A stretch of DNA of 64,000 bases, taken from NCBI GenBank assembly GCA_009760855.2, contig WPIO01000152.1, positions 251,001 through 315,000 on the forward strand, written 5' to 3'. Under the pieces are notes generated by a model that did no database searches, was not told the origin of the DNA, and saw nothing but the letters and a program-made list of their open reading frames with translations. How positions within the stretch are numbered: the first letter of the stretch is position 1; each line of letters starts with the position of its first letter. The position numbers and the translations under genes were made by a program. The DNA comes from Cristatella mucedo (Eukaryota > Bryozoa > Phylactolaemata > Cristatellidae). This document shows positions 12,146-23,724 of the stretch, in pieces.

Positions 12146-12216
12146 CTTTCCCAACAGATGTGAAGCACCTGTAAAGAGTTTATTTCTCTAATGGTCCTTT
12201 ACAAATGTATCAATAT
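12146..12216 (+). mobile_element. Solo 3' tail of LINE-A/SINE-A type
   Basis: GATGTGAAGCACCTGTAAAG, TTCTCTAATGGTCC and TTTACAAATGTAT reproduce the shared tail without any upstream element. Confidence 0.6.
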
Positions 12217-14200
12217 TATTTCGCCTAGCAATGACCAGTGGTGAGGGACATCCAGCGGCTGTCAAGCCATCGCGAGCAGCCGAAAAAAGCTGCTCTGCTG
12301 TTTAGCAGGGGAGGAACGGGTAGTCGGGGCAACCTGGTCGCCTTGCCTCTAAGGCAATGTACGTCACGTTCTTATGTGCCTTTTCACTCTCTGACAAGGG
12401 CTGAACTTTTCTACATTCCCGTGTCATTTAAATTATACAGTCCCTCGGCCTTTGCCAAACGCTCCGTTTGACACCACAGTGCACCGACGCCGTGCGTGTG
12501 ACGGTTCCTCTGGGCCAAATCTTTGCAGCTGCGAAAATCTGCTTTTCTTACCAAATCAAAATACTCCATATTACGAATTAAATCTCTTGATTTCTAAAAA
12601 TATTTTGACGGCAAGAGCAGGAACGGTTAGCTGCAGACAGTAAAATTAAGCGCTATTTGTCTAAGATGTAAGTGTTGCCAACTTGCCTAAGCGAACTAGG
12701 CCTCTCAAAACCCATCCAGCTAATGCACACAATAAATCCATTCGCTTAGCCGAAGCGTGATAAATAGCAGCATTCTGAAATTCGCAGATAGATGCCATAA
12801 GTTACGTCCGTGGTGCTCCCATCCATCCACTCAACTGAGTAACATTTGTGGATCAATATACTGCAAGCTCTCGAGCCAGAGCATATACTTACTATGGACA
12901 AGTGAATTAATGAATGCCCCTATCAACCTATCAAGCGATCAAGTCAAACCCACGAGAGAAGCCCCAGAAGCACTTATTCAAGGATAAAGCATTCGCAAGT
13001 GTGCCAATCCAAATCGCCGGGAATCACTAAGAATGACTGATTTAAAGTCTACATTTTCCGACAGGAATATTTAGAAAATGAATTGTGACCTATTTTTAAA
13101 GTCTTCCGCGAAAACACCGCATAAATAGCAAGGGGGAAAGAATTCCGAGAAGTGTGGCATCGTAACTCTGATGATTGATAGCAAGCCATGAAGAGTTGGG
13201 TTGGTTGGGACTACAACAAGAAGCGTACCAGACAATCTCAGCCATCTCATTAGACTATGTAACTTGAGCAATAAGTTCTTAAATTCAAGCTTAGGTTGGG
13301 ATTTCGGGTCATCTGCTGCTGGATATCAGCACAAGGCGATGCAAGATTAAACATCTAGCGCTGTATCGTCATGCTAGTAGAAATCGTCACAGCACCCATT
13401 GCTGTTGGCGGGTACAGGCCAACCCTCGGGTAGTTTGGTGCTACGCGCACATTGTCGTCACGTTTGATGGGTGTTCATAGAGCGAGCGAGATTTTTAACG
13501 TCTCCCAACGGGGCTGAAAGGCCAGCCAACTACCGCTAGCGATCGCAGCATACGGTGGGTATTAGGTATTACTCCTTCCCCAATGCTAATCCTGCAGACC
13601 GAGCGTCCTGCTGCCTGGGAGAGAGACACTGCTATAGACTACTTAATGCATGGCCCTCATGCTAGCCGACGGCACGGAACCCTTTATCTGAATCGGACAG
13701 TCCAGATCTCCAAAGCAACAGTCATGGCAGCCTTCCCGAAGCAAATAGTTCGGCACTGCTTGATGTGACCCGCTTTGGCCATCAATAAAAGAACGAGCTA
13801 CTTAGGCTGCATTATCAGCAGGACGTGAAAGTGCTAATTTTGCTCTTTATGTATTTCGGAAATACTTACATGAGCAGCCGATCTTAATAAATCGTGCACA
13901 GGCTTGGGGGGGGGGAATCCCGGCAGACAGTAGAACGAATGATAGGTTGGCGAAAACGGAAACAGGTCGAATGAAATCGATGCAAAGGTAAATTACTAAG
14001 CCTAACCCACGATACATTTTTTCTGGACACGGTGTGGTGAACCGGCCGATTGCTAAACAGCCAGATTATGACCGATATCCATTATCCGCGGTTCCTGAAT
14101 TACAGCGGCTAGGAGCCAATTATGCGACGATCTAGGGCTAGCTCCATGTTAAGGCCAAAGTTGTAGAATTGGCTGCGAGCTTTTACTCCCGGGGTTGGCC
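12217..14200. other. No recognisable gene or repeat
   Basis: Only short unrelated frames. A G-tract of nine bases near 13907 is the sole low-complexity feature. Confidence 0.45.
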
Positions 14201-15290
14201 TTAGCATCTGAGCAGGGTTATGCTCTAGCCCGCTGAGCCGTAAGTGAGTCGGTGCACGCCATGCCTCGGCAGCAGCTGGACGACCGCAACGCTCGGTCGT
14301 AATTTCGTAATTTCACTGACTTCTCTAAGCTAAGCTACGGATACGGACGAGCTATCTTGAGGAATGGGCACTCTTCTTGGTTTCGGCCCCGTCGACCTGC
14401 TGTCGGCATATCTCGGTGCATTGGCGAGCTGCACCGGCAAGTTGCACCCGTTGCCGTTATTCCGTTGGCATATTTCCGTTTGTTATTTCTCGTTGCGCAT
14501 CGTCGGCTGCAGACGCGCAGACCGCTGTCTACGAGTGCTGCGATCGCGGCCGCGGCCGATCCGTCACGACGCGTAACTACGACCTGTTTAAAGCAACGCG
14601 CTCCAACACTGCGGCTGACCCTTTGCGGCAAGGTCTCCGAGCGTACACGGCGACACACCTAAACCCGTTGCTCAACAATCGAAACGGCCAGGAGCCAACG
14701 CACGAGTTCGAAACGGCCAGGTTTGGCTTGCGCCATTCACTAGCGACCAGCAGTCACATACCGACCAGCTCACCCCGCGCGCCTTGGCAAAGTCCGGACC
14801 AGTCGGGCGGGCAGACTGGGCTTCTTGGTGAACTGGCGAGCGCTTTATTTAAGCGCAAAATAGATCGTTTCCTTACCTCAACGCCGACGGCTGCCGCTCC
14901 TACGCGCTCGAAGCACTACCGGGTCGCAGAGGTCGTACGCTCTAGCCGCTCTGGCACGCAGCACGTCATGCCGTACGCTGGCGACGTGGAGTCGCCCTGC
15001 CGCGCTAGCTGCGCCCTCTGGGATGGCCGACCTCTGCCGCTTTAGTGCGGCGTCGCGCCGGCGGAGCTGTACAGCGAAGCTCGCTCTTGCACTTTCTATC
15101 GGGCGCCGACTTGTAAAAACGGCTCGACCTCAAACGCGCTCCCAAATGCGGATTTCGAATGGCCGCGGCTTCACTTCGACCTGTCGCGGACACTACCCAT
15201 CGGTAGGGAGGCGGACATTTGAAACAGAGTCCACCGCGCAGGCAAAAAGCTGTGGGAACCCAAGTTAATTATCACTTAAGGTGTGTTTGT
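14200..15290. other. CpG-rich island 1
   Basis: The stretch is visibly GC- and CpG-rich compared with the AT-rich surroundings, with frequent CGGC, GCGC and TCGC words. Several overlapping open frames occur, the longest 222 codons on the plus strand at 14377-15045. Such frames are expected by chance where stop codons are rare, and none shows a recognisable domain. In animals with mosaic methylation, an island like this often marks a promoter or an unmethylated first exon. No linked gene could be identified here. Confidence 0.5.
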
Positions 15291-15866
15291 GGAAATTGAC
15301 CTTTGTGGCAAACGTCCGATAACTCACGTGGAAGCACACAGCGTGAAAATATTACTGGTAGCACTCTCTATCAGTCGCGGCATGCTGAAATGGTGCTGCT
15401 GAATCCGCAAGATTAAGACTGATTTTCCTAACTAGCGGTTCGTGTGAAGTATTGCTGTGACTCCGGCGGCGGCGGGTCTAGTGGAGTCTCGCGGAGACAC
15501 GAGGATGGACGTGAGCAGTAGCGAAACTCGATCTTTATTCCCTCAGCGGGTACATATACGAGCTGGCTGTCTCACCGCAGATAGGGCAGTACATCTGCGG
15601 CGGGCCACATGCTTACATCAAAGGCTGCGGATGCACCGAGTCAATTGCCCAACCGCCTGTTGCAGATGGGGAATGCATCGATGCCCGATGCTGCTGCACT
15701 AATTACAATAGCAGAAGCAGCAGGCTCGCACAGCGAACGAATTGCTCGTGCGATAATCTATGACCGAAGCTGCATAAGAGTCGACGCCATGAAATAGGCA
15801 GTCAGTTGCGTTTCCGGAGTTGGCCTGGGCGTTCGAGCTTATTTGAGCTCTAGGCTGGGCTGCCTA

Positions 15867-15873
15867 CTCTCTC

Positions 15874-15943
<70 letters not shown>
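15867..15943. repeat. (CT)n microsatellite
   Basis: Nearly uninterrupted CT dinucleotides, with a few substitutions at the left end. Confidence 0.98.
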
Positions 15944-15946
<3 letters not shown>

Positions 15947-16040
15947 AAGGATGAACACAGAAGGCCAAGCCGTATGCCATGGCCGGTGTTGAACTCTCCG
16001 TTGCTGTCAGATAGACTTATCTGCATTATAGCTATAGTAA

Positions 16041-16120
16041 TCATAATAATAATACATTTTTTATAGCGCCCTCGGGTAACTCGATCTCTTTCTAGGCACT
16101 TTACATTTGCTGTAAGGATA
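16041..16120 (-). mobile_element. Solo LINE-A 3' tail
   Basis: ATAATAATAATACATTTTTT is followed by TATAGCGCCCTCGGGTAACT and TCTTTCTAGGCACTTTACAT, the reverse complement of the LINE-A hairpin terminus. No coding part is attached. Confidence 0.8.
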
Positions 16121-17130
16121 TGGACTTGTTATTCTAAAGTATGAGCGCTCTTCGTCGCTGTCAGGCTCATACTACCGTCGGCATACCCGCGTGTTTTGGT
16201 GCTGCACCAGCAAGTCGCTTGGCGTGCTGCAAGTTCAGTCGCCAGTGTTCGTGGCACATCGGCAGAGACTAGCACCGTTACGACGTTATGAGCCCTGCGT
16301 TTACGGCCTAGTTCGGTCCGGACGCGGAAGCCACGCACCTCGCTTGGCCTGATTACGGGTCTTGCGAAGACGACAATTGCCATAGTCAGTAGCGTCGTTC
16401 AATTATTGGACCTGGCGAACGTGTTAGACAGCTGTCGGATCTAGCAGTCTTGAAAGCCATCATATTTGAACAGCTAATGGTTTTTCAAGTTGTTTTTCGA
16501 TGGCTCTCTATGCGAGCCCGTTCGATTGCTTAACGTGGGTTTCTTACTTAACGCGTCTTAGGGGGTATAATTAAGAATGAGCCCGGCTCCAGCGGCTAGC
16601 ATATATTTGTCTGTATAATGTTTGCGATATCTTTGCTTTGGCTGCGCTTGGACGGTTGAGTCACAACTGAAGCCCGGTTTTGAGGGGCTCTTAGGCATTT
16701 GTTGAAATAAAATTAGTTGGATCCTTTATTTACCCGTACTCAATTAAGACTTGATTTTAGCCGCTTCGACTGGAATTCTGTAGGTTTATTTACATTATAG
16801 GATATTTATTTTATTCTCGGTTGGGTCATTTTGGAATAGTCAAAACTAGCAATGTGTTCTTCATTGGTTAACTAAAATCGTAACTCAACTCCGTCTTTAA
16901 GCATGGAAACTATGGAATGTGTGCTGCTTGCATGAGTTTGGAGCTGCTTTATGGGCTCCAAGAGAATCCGCGATGTCTCTACGATTCTTATTGGTTTTTC
17001 CTACTGTCAAAGCTGCAGTCGTGCGTGATTACAGAATTTGTTTTGGTCTGTTAGTACCTATCTTGTCTCAGTAACGAAATGGCGTTAGTTATTGAACCTC
17101 TTCGGTCAGTTCGATGACGAGGTCTCAGAG
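16121..17130. other. No recognisable gene or repeat
   Basis: Ordinary AT-rich sequence without recognised features. Confidence 0.45.
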
Positions 17131-17131
17131 T

Positions 17132-17149
17132 CACCTCTCTCTCCCTCTC

Positions 17150-17218
<69 letters not shown>

Positions 17219-17249
17219 CTCTCTCTCTGTCTCTGTCTCTGTCTCTCTC
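17132..17249. repeat. (CT)n microsatellite
   Basis: About 118 bp of CT repeats with scattered CCT and CTGT interruptions. Open frames across it are repeat artefacts (Ser-Leu or Arg-Glu runs). Confidence 0.98.
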
Positions 17250-17299
17250 ATCATTGACAGGCTATATTCGTATAGAGATGAATTCACCGCTGGTTTAGA

Positions 17300-18379
17300 A
17301 TAGGTGGATTGGAAGGAATAATTGGAGGGCGTGTCATTTAGTCGAGCGTGCGATCGTAATGGAGCAGCGAAAGTCCTTGGCCAGGGTAGTTTACAAGTAG
17401 CACATGCAAGGCTTAGACAGACTGTCCGACTTGGTAATTAAATTGATCAATGTAAATTTTTCTCTCTCTCTCTCTTCTGCTTTGATATGCCAGTCTTTCT
17501 GCCATTTCTATGTCTTCTCGTGTTTCTCTAACACCGCGACTGGCATTCGTCAATTGCGTTCTACTAAGCTTCTATTCTTCCGCATGTGGTATAGAAGGCA
17601 GAACCAGTCCCATTTCGGATTCCTGTGTTTCGTCAGCATTGCGATTGGTCTCTATCTTATTTCTCCCCCTTCTTCTCTGCTCGTTGTTGCAATAAGTCCA
17701 TTTCGGTAAATCAAAGATGTGGCACAGATGCTGTACCTGAGAGTGGAGGCGATATTGATGGCGGTACTCAACTGCAGCTACCGTCGGCTACCTCTAACGT
17801 CGGCATGTTGTGAGCTTCAGGTTCTAGTGTGTTGTATGTGTTTTGCCGCTACCCAAACTAATGAGGATCTCGCCACCATAACAAAGCTGGCGCTTTTGAC
17901 GAAGGCTGAACGTTATATTCTTAATGAACAGACAAACAGCTAAAACATTAAGTAACACCGCTCATCAGCATTGCATATAATGCTTACCAAAACATCCGCG
18001 AATTTGGTGGTCGGGCAGACACCCGACGATTTAATTTATGTAGTAATATCACGTCCTTCCCGCGTTTGTGAGCGGCCTCGGGATACTCGGGAAGCTCACT
18101 GTGGACCTACTCAAAACAGGGCCTGCTTAGCATAAATACGATGTCACTATTAGTCAAAAACTAGCCGCAGGCCTTTTTCGCCAGGTCAGAACTTCCCTGC
18201 AAGAAGTAAGAACTTCCCTGCATCCTTCGTTCACCCTATCATTGTGGTAGTAGATCACTCGTCTTGCCTCAGCATGTTGTGAACAGTCCACAGGTGGCCG
18301 TTGCTAAAGCTAAAGCATTTAAATTCGAAAGGGCAGCGTCTGCTGGGCTGGCTGTCTGCCGACTAGAGTGCAAGCCCCT
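17300..18379. other. No recognisable gene
   Basis: Short open frames near 17404-17943 show no domain. The 5' end of the neighbouring LINE-B may begin somewhere after about 18230 but cannot be placed. Confidence 0.4.
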
Positions 18380-18682
18380 TAATCGGCTTCGCATGCAATT
18401 ATTGGGCAGCCTCTTAAATTACGCCTGCTAAATGTCCGCTCGCTAAAAACTAAGGGGTTAATTATCCTCGATCAGGTTGTCCAGGATAAGCTAGATGCAT
18501 TTCTGCTGACTGAAGCGTGGATGACGCCCTGCTACGGTAGCAGTTGATCTGAGACCACCGAAACCGAGTTCTCATTCTTTCGGCCCATGCTATTCGAAAA
18601 GATTGGTGGCGGGTTGCTATTGCTGTTCGTGAATAGTCTGGCTACAAGATGTGCAGTTTTTTGGATGGGCTATCCTTTGAGA
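18380..18682 (+). mobile_element. LINE-B, endonuclease domain 5' part (split by LINE-A insertion)
   Basis: Plus-strand translation around 18418-18560 reads LRLLNVRSLKTKG..LDQVVQDKLDAFLLTEAWM. These are the N-terminal hallmarks of an apurinic-like endonuclease domain of non-LTR retrotransposons (the NxRSLxxK motif, then LxLTExW). In-frame stops show it is dead. The domain resumes at 19418 after a LINE-A insertion. Confidence 0.75.
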
Positions 18683-19413
18683 GATACCACACTTAAGTTG
18701 GTGCATGCATTTGTGACATTCCGTCTTGACTTCTGTAACTAACTGCTTGCAGGTCTACCGGCCTGTGCAATCATACGCTTATAGCTGGTGCAAAACTCTG
18801 CAGCTAGGCTTGTCTGTCGTGAGCGTCACAGTTGCAACACCACACCCCTTCTCGCCGACTTGCACTGGCTACCAGTCAAGCAAAGCATCGACTTCAAGGT
18901 TTTGTCGCTCACTTTTAGTTCCCTTCATTCTTTGGCTCAAGCCTACCGATCTGATCTCCTGCCCCACCAGGTTAAGCATCGTACCACCCGCTTTTCGGAG
19001 TCTAACTGTTTACCTATACCTCGTACAAACCTCAAATTCTTTGGAAACCGTGCCTTTAGTTCATATGCTCCCAAAGCCTGGAACTCACTCTCGATTTGCG
19101 TCATGACATACCCTGACTTGACAACATTAAAAAAAATAAAAAAGCCACCTGTTTATCATAGCATTTAGTGGATCCCTGTGATTCGACCTTTATGTGCTTA
19201 TGCGTGGTTGCACTGTGCATGCTGCCACTAACCACACTTGCATGCTGACCCTGTGCGCGTCACCCCTAACCATGTTATTCTTGTTGTTTATCGAGCGTGC
19301 TAAAACTAACCATTCGATCGTTTGGCCTTTGCAGCAAATGCAAAGTGCTTAGAAAGAGATCGAGTTCTCTGAGGGCGCTTTATCAAGTGTGTTATTATTA
19401 TTATTATTATTAT
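18683..19413 (+). mobile_element. LINE-A copy inserted inside LINE-B
   Basis: Begins abruptly at the GATACCACACTTAAGTTGGT landmark, equivalent to the DTTSKLVHAFVT codons. It continues through QNSAARLVCRERHSCNTTPL, LADLHWLPVKQSIDFKVLSL and NLKFFGNRAFSSYAPKAWNS. It ends with the AAAGTGCTT..GGGCGCTTTATC hairpin and (TTA)n. It interrupts the LINE-B endonuclease domain, so it is younger than LINE-B. Confidence 0.88.
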
Positions 19414-19417
19414 AAAT

Positions 19418-22010
19418 CAGTTGCAATCATGTCTTCATCAAAGGCAATGCCTCTCACTGTTGTGATATGCTGACCTCCTTCTGGCCGTCTAAGCTTGTTT
19501 ATAGAGGAGTTTTCAGATTTCCTTACTAAAGAACTCGTGTGTGACAAACCGATACAGATTGCAGACTTCAACATTCACGTTGACTACCCAAACAACAGTC
19601 AGGTCCGCTTATTTCTTGACTGTCTGGTACAACTCACATGGGTGACCATATCCTTGATGTAGTTATCATTAAGGATGCATGCCCCGCTGACCTGATTGCG
19701 TGCCCTCCGACCCTCTCGGATAACTGCTCGGCTCGTTTATAGTTCCTGCTCCGTTGTTCATACAGGGTAACGTCCAGTTCGTTCAGCGACGAAACTTAAA
19801 AAAGTATTGACCACGACAAAGTCAGGCAGGTCAGGACAAGGTCAGGCAGGTCTTCTTGATCAGCATCCAGACTAGACCGACAGCCTTGATACCCTCACCG
19901 ACGAAATGAACATGTCACTTAATCGTGCCATTGAGAGCATACTCGCGTATACTCTCTCCGTGTACAGAGTCGTGGAGATTCCTTTTAATTTACGAAAATT
20001 TTTTAAAAGATGCATCGTGTTAAGCGTAGGGCTGAATGCCGCTTTAAGAAGTCTGGGTCTGATGAAGATCTAGTCAATTTCAAAGACTTTCTTCAAGTCC
20101 ACACTCGGAAGCTTAAAAAAGCCAGGACTTTTTTCACTCGGAAATGGAAGTCCTATCAGTCAGACCCAAAATGGATTTATAAGACGGTAAAGCAATTTTC
20201 AGGCCAATACAGCAAGATCTCCCTTCCAGACATTAATGGTTCGGCCGAAATGTTTTCAGTCTTCACTGAACAAATTGTGTGCATTCGTGCCTCCATAAAG
20301 CCCCCTCCGACTACAGTTAATGCTGAATCGCGACCTGAGACGTTTCTTGACTTTCCAAAGTTTCTGCATGTGATATGGTTGCATTAATAAGGTCTAGTAA
20401 AATGGGTTCGTCCTCTGAAGACCCTATACTATCATTTCCATGGTCTTCACTGGCATTCCAAATTAGCCTAGCCACAACCAAGATTTTCAACGCTTCTCTG
20501 GAAAAAGGGCTGTACCCAAGTCCTTCAAAACGGCCATCCTTAGGCTGATGCTTAAAAAGCTTAGATTAGATATAGAGGTCTTTGAAAACTATCGTCTAGT
20601 TTCCCTTCTTCCTTTTTTGTCAAAAATTCTTGTAAAAATTGTCGCTAAGCAGCTGGTAGCACACACACATAGTAAAAAATGAAATTTAAGAAAATTTCCG
20701 TCTGCGTTCAAGCGGCAGCATGCCACTGCCTTTGACCTTATTGATCACGACATCCTACTTAACAGATTGAAAACAATGATCTGCCTGAAAGACGAGGCAC
20801 TGTCGTGTTTAAATCCTACTTCTCCTATCGTGTTCAATTGGTGTCGTGTTGGGCTCAGGTCTCATCCAGCAGATCAGGCACCTGTGGAGTACCTCAAGGG
20901 TCCGTCTTCGATCTTTTGCAGTTCTCCATTTGTACTTTTCTGGGAAAAGAGATACGGGTCCATGGAACAGGCTATAAATTTTATGCTGACGATACTCAGC
21001 TGCATTTGTCATTTAAACCGTGGGAATCTACTGCGGCGACTGATGAACTGAATGCTTGCCTAGCAGACATTCGATCCTAGATATCGGTAAATTTAAACTA
21101 AACGGAGATACAACGGAACTGATACTCATAGGACATTCCAAGTGAGTGGCTGGACTAGAAGACTTCGCTCTTCTAATAGGCGGTGCTGTCGTGCGACTGT
21201 CGCCGACTGCTGGGAATTTAGGTGTTGTCTTTGAATGCTGACTACATTTTCAAAGTTTCGTTAAAAAGACTGCTTCCACAGCTAGCCATCACGTCCAATC
21301 CCTATTTAAGATCAGGGACTGTCTGACACGGTCATTTGCAAAACATTTAACTGGCTCCCTATTCCAGTCTCGGCTATATTATTGCAATTTGATGTTGGCT
21401 AGGCTACCAAAAAAAGCCATTAGGCCAAGTCAACTGGTGATGAATATGGCTGCAGGCCTAGTTAAAAATCTCATTTTTTTACCACGTGTCTCCTTTGCTG
21501 AAGGAACTTCGATGGCTTCTAGTTGATCAATGGATGGAAAGTAAATTTCTGGTGCTGACCTGCATGGCCCGCCACGGCTTTGCCACTTCATACCAAGCTG
21601 AACTGCTGCATCAGTCTCAGCCTCCTCGTGCCCTCGGGTCCTCTATGGACAATAAATTAGCTTTACGATTCCTCCGCTTAAAAACAGTTGGCGACAAAAG
21701 CTTTTACTCTGAGGGTCCTAAACTATGGAACTTACTTCGGCAATTGTTGCGCACAGAAATATTCTCTTCTTTGCCGACTATGGCACATCCTTTCTAGCAG
21801 TCGTAAGCTGCTAATTCAATGCTACTCTCTTGCTAGACTGTCCCCTGACTCAGCCATGCTACCGACTTTCTCTTTGTTGCGGAAGATAAAGTTTGTTGGC
21901 TACCGAATGCGAACCGAAAGTCACTTAGGCTGTGAGTGAGCTATAGAAAACTCTCCTGCTTAACACCTGCATAGTATCTGTGTATCTGTGGCGCTACAGA
22001 CGAAGATGCA
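19418..22010 (+). mobile_element. LINE-B, endonuclease 3' part, reverse transcriptase and C-terminus
   Basis: After the LINE-A insert the frame resumes with EEFSDFLTKELV and IADFNIHVDYPNNS (19561-19600), matching the GDFNIH active-site motif of AP-type endonucleases. The linker (20010-20387), RT motifs VSLLPFLSKIL, FDLIDHDILLNRL, CGVPQGS and YADDTQLHL (YADD at 20982-20993), and a C-terminal LKELRWLLVDQWMESKFLVL block follow. Stops and frameshifts separate the pieces. The 3' end matches the fragments at 47799 and 54096. This is a non-LTR lineage distinct from LINE-A, as shown by its own C-terminus and tail. Confidence 0.85.
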
Positions 22011-22217
22011 GTTCATTAGAAGACCAATGTCATCGTCACCGTCAGTGAAATCGTGAGGTAACCATCACATGAACAGTCTTAATCGTTGTCTTGCGAACCA
22101 CTTGTAGTGAAGAGTGAATTCGCAAGGTCACATTTGGAAGGTCAATTTTCAGCAGCATAATGGCCTTCCCAAGGGCTCAACAGATTAGTTGAGAGTCCCC
22201 TATCCTCCTCCGGTGGT

Positions 22218-22403
22218 TAAATAAATAAATAAATACTAGCTGATTTAGCAGCCTCTTTTGTATAGCGACAGAAGAGTCTTTACGGCTATCACACCGCTTA
22301 CAGCAGCGATAAAGGATCGCTCACCGTAGGATTCGATCCCACGACCTCGGGACTGATGTCGTGAAAAACAACCGCCTTACCTAGTGTGCCATCACGGCTC
22401 ACC
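22218..22403 (-). mobile_element. SINE-B copy, full length
   Basis: The reverse complement begins GGTGAGCCGTGATGGCACAC. It carries a B-box-like GGGATCGAATCC and runs through the GCGACAGAAGAG region to a (TTTA)n end. It is nearly identical to the copy at 50970 apart from a few bases, suggesting a fairly young family. GGTTAAA on both sides (22213-22221 and 22405-22411 regions) is a plausible target-site duplication. Confidence 0.9.
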
Positions 22404-23566
22404 TAGGTTAAAAGGCCGAACCCTATCAGTTGGTAAGAGTACAAAATAACTGGCTTTTATTTCAGCTCGCATCCAAAGTCATCTGCAAAGACAGCTACAC
22501 TTCTCTCAACTTATCGCAAATGTCTAACAGGCGTTCGTGCATGTCTCAGAATACTCTGGAACACCAACAGTTGGTTGCTCAAAAGATGGCATTCCCGTCA
22601 AAAGATCTACGAGTAATCTCAGTTTGATACCAAGCATTAATCTGGCAGGAGTACACCTCACGTAGGCTCACGTTTTGCTGAACGGCATGCCATAAGCAGA
22701 GGCAACAAAAAAAAAATGATCCCGATCGTCCTCCTTTTTGTCAGGATTCTGCAATACCCTGCGCCAGCGTACGACTATAGAGCGCCTCGAGATCATACCA
22801 CTGCTAATGTAAGGACACAGTCCCAAGCTTTATGGATACCCAACAGCTTGTAGCACTCGGAAAGTACAGCTGATTCAAAATTGCTGCCCAGATCAAAAAG
22901 CAAAGCGTCAGGAATTCCACAACGATAAAAGAAATCGCATGCAACAAAGGCAATGGCAGTGGCCATGAATCACGTAGACTTCAGGCCACTTCAACAAATA
23001 ATTCATTAAGACAAATATCTTCATGTAACCATTCTTAGCGTTAGCTTATCAACAGCGACTTTCTAAGGAGCGCCCACCTGATAAAGCTGCAATGGAGCCC
23101 TAGGTTGCACCGTGGGGCCCTTCTTGGCACAACACGCCCGAAAGAATTCGCCTCAATCTTCTATATGGCCATGCATGCTAACCCAATAGAAACGCTGCCT
23201 CAGATTATTCAGTGTGTTCTAAACCCCTGGGCGTCTGCCTGTAGGCTTATCCTGGGCTTCAGTAATAACTATTAGCTTAACTTTTTTAGGCACTATGGCA
23301 AACCAAGTTGCTATCACGACTACTTGGCGATACTCAGTTCCACTGTAGCACTTCTTGATAAAGTATAAGGACGTCCCATTGCGACCATTAATACGTTGCG
23401 GCTTTGCTATGGAGAGAGACCTTCTCCCACGACAGATGTGACCTGCTTTCTCTAATTCAATCTATTCGTGGCTGCATGTCTTTGTCCTCCTCTAGCTTAT
23501 GTGTCATATCCCCAAAAGCCTCCGCACCATCTTCAGCCCTACTCCGGTAGCTTACAGACATTGATC
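22404..23566. other. No recognisable gene or repeat
   Basis: No open frame with recognisable motifs. The sequence is ordinary. Confidence 0.45.
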
Positions 23567-23724
23567 GCTGCCACAGTTTAGCCCAGCAGTTAAGGTATTC
23601 ACCTCGACCAAGGTCGCGGTGAATTAATTCGACGAGGAGGTCGTAGACTCGAGCCGCTTGGCATATATGAAGCACTTGAGTAGAAATTTAAGTTCTCATT
23701 GGCCGCTATATAAATGAATTATAT
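23567..23724 (+). mobile_element. SINE-A copy with internal insertion
   Basis: The family head (CACAGTTTAGCCCAGCAGTTAAGG) and tail (ATATGAAGCACTTG..GGCCGCTATATAAATGAATT) are present. An extra segment of about 17 bp (GTGAATTAATTCGACGAGG region) lies between the AAGGTC and GTCGTAG elements. A comparable insertion occurs in the copy at 38700, so this may define a subfamily. Confidence 0.85.

Noticed and set aside
14377-15045. A 222-codon open frame on the plus strand
   Set aside because: It lies in a CpG-rich island where stops are rare, overlaps other long frames on both strands, and has no recognisable motif or splice context.
17051-17298. Open frames with Ser-Leu or Arg-Glu runs (also at 46123-46506 and 54128-54828)
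   Set aside because: These are translations of CT/GA and GATA microsatellites, not proteins.
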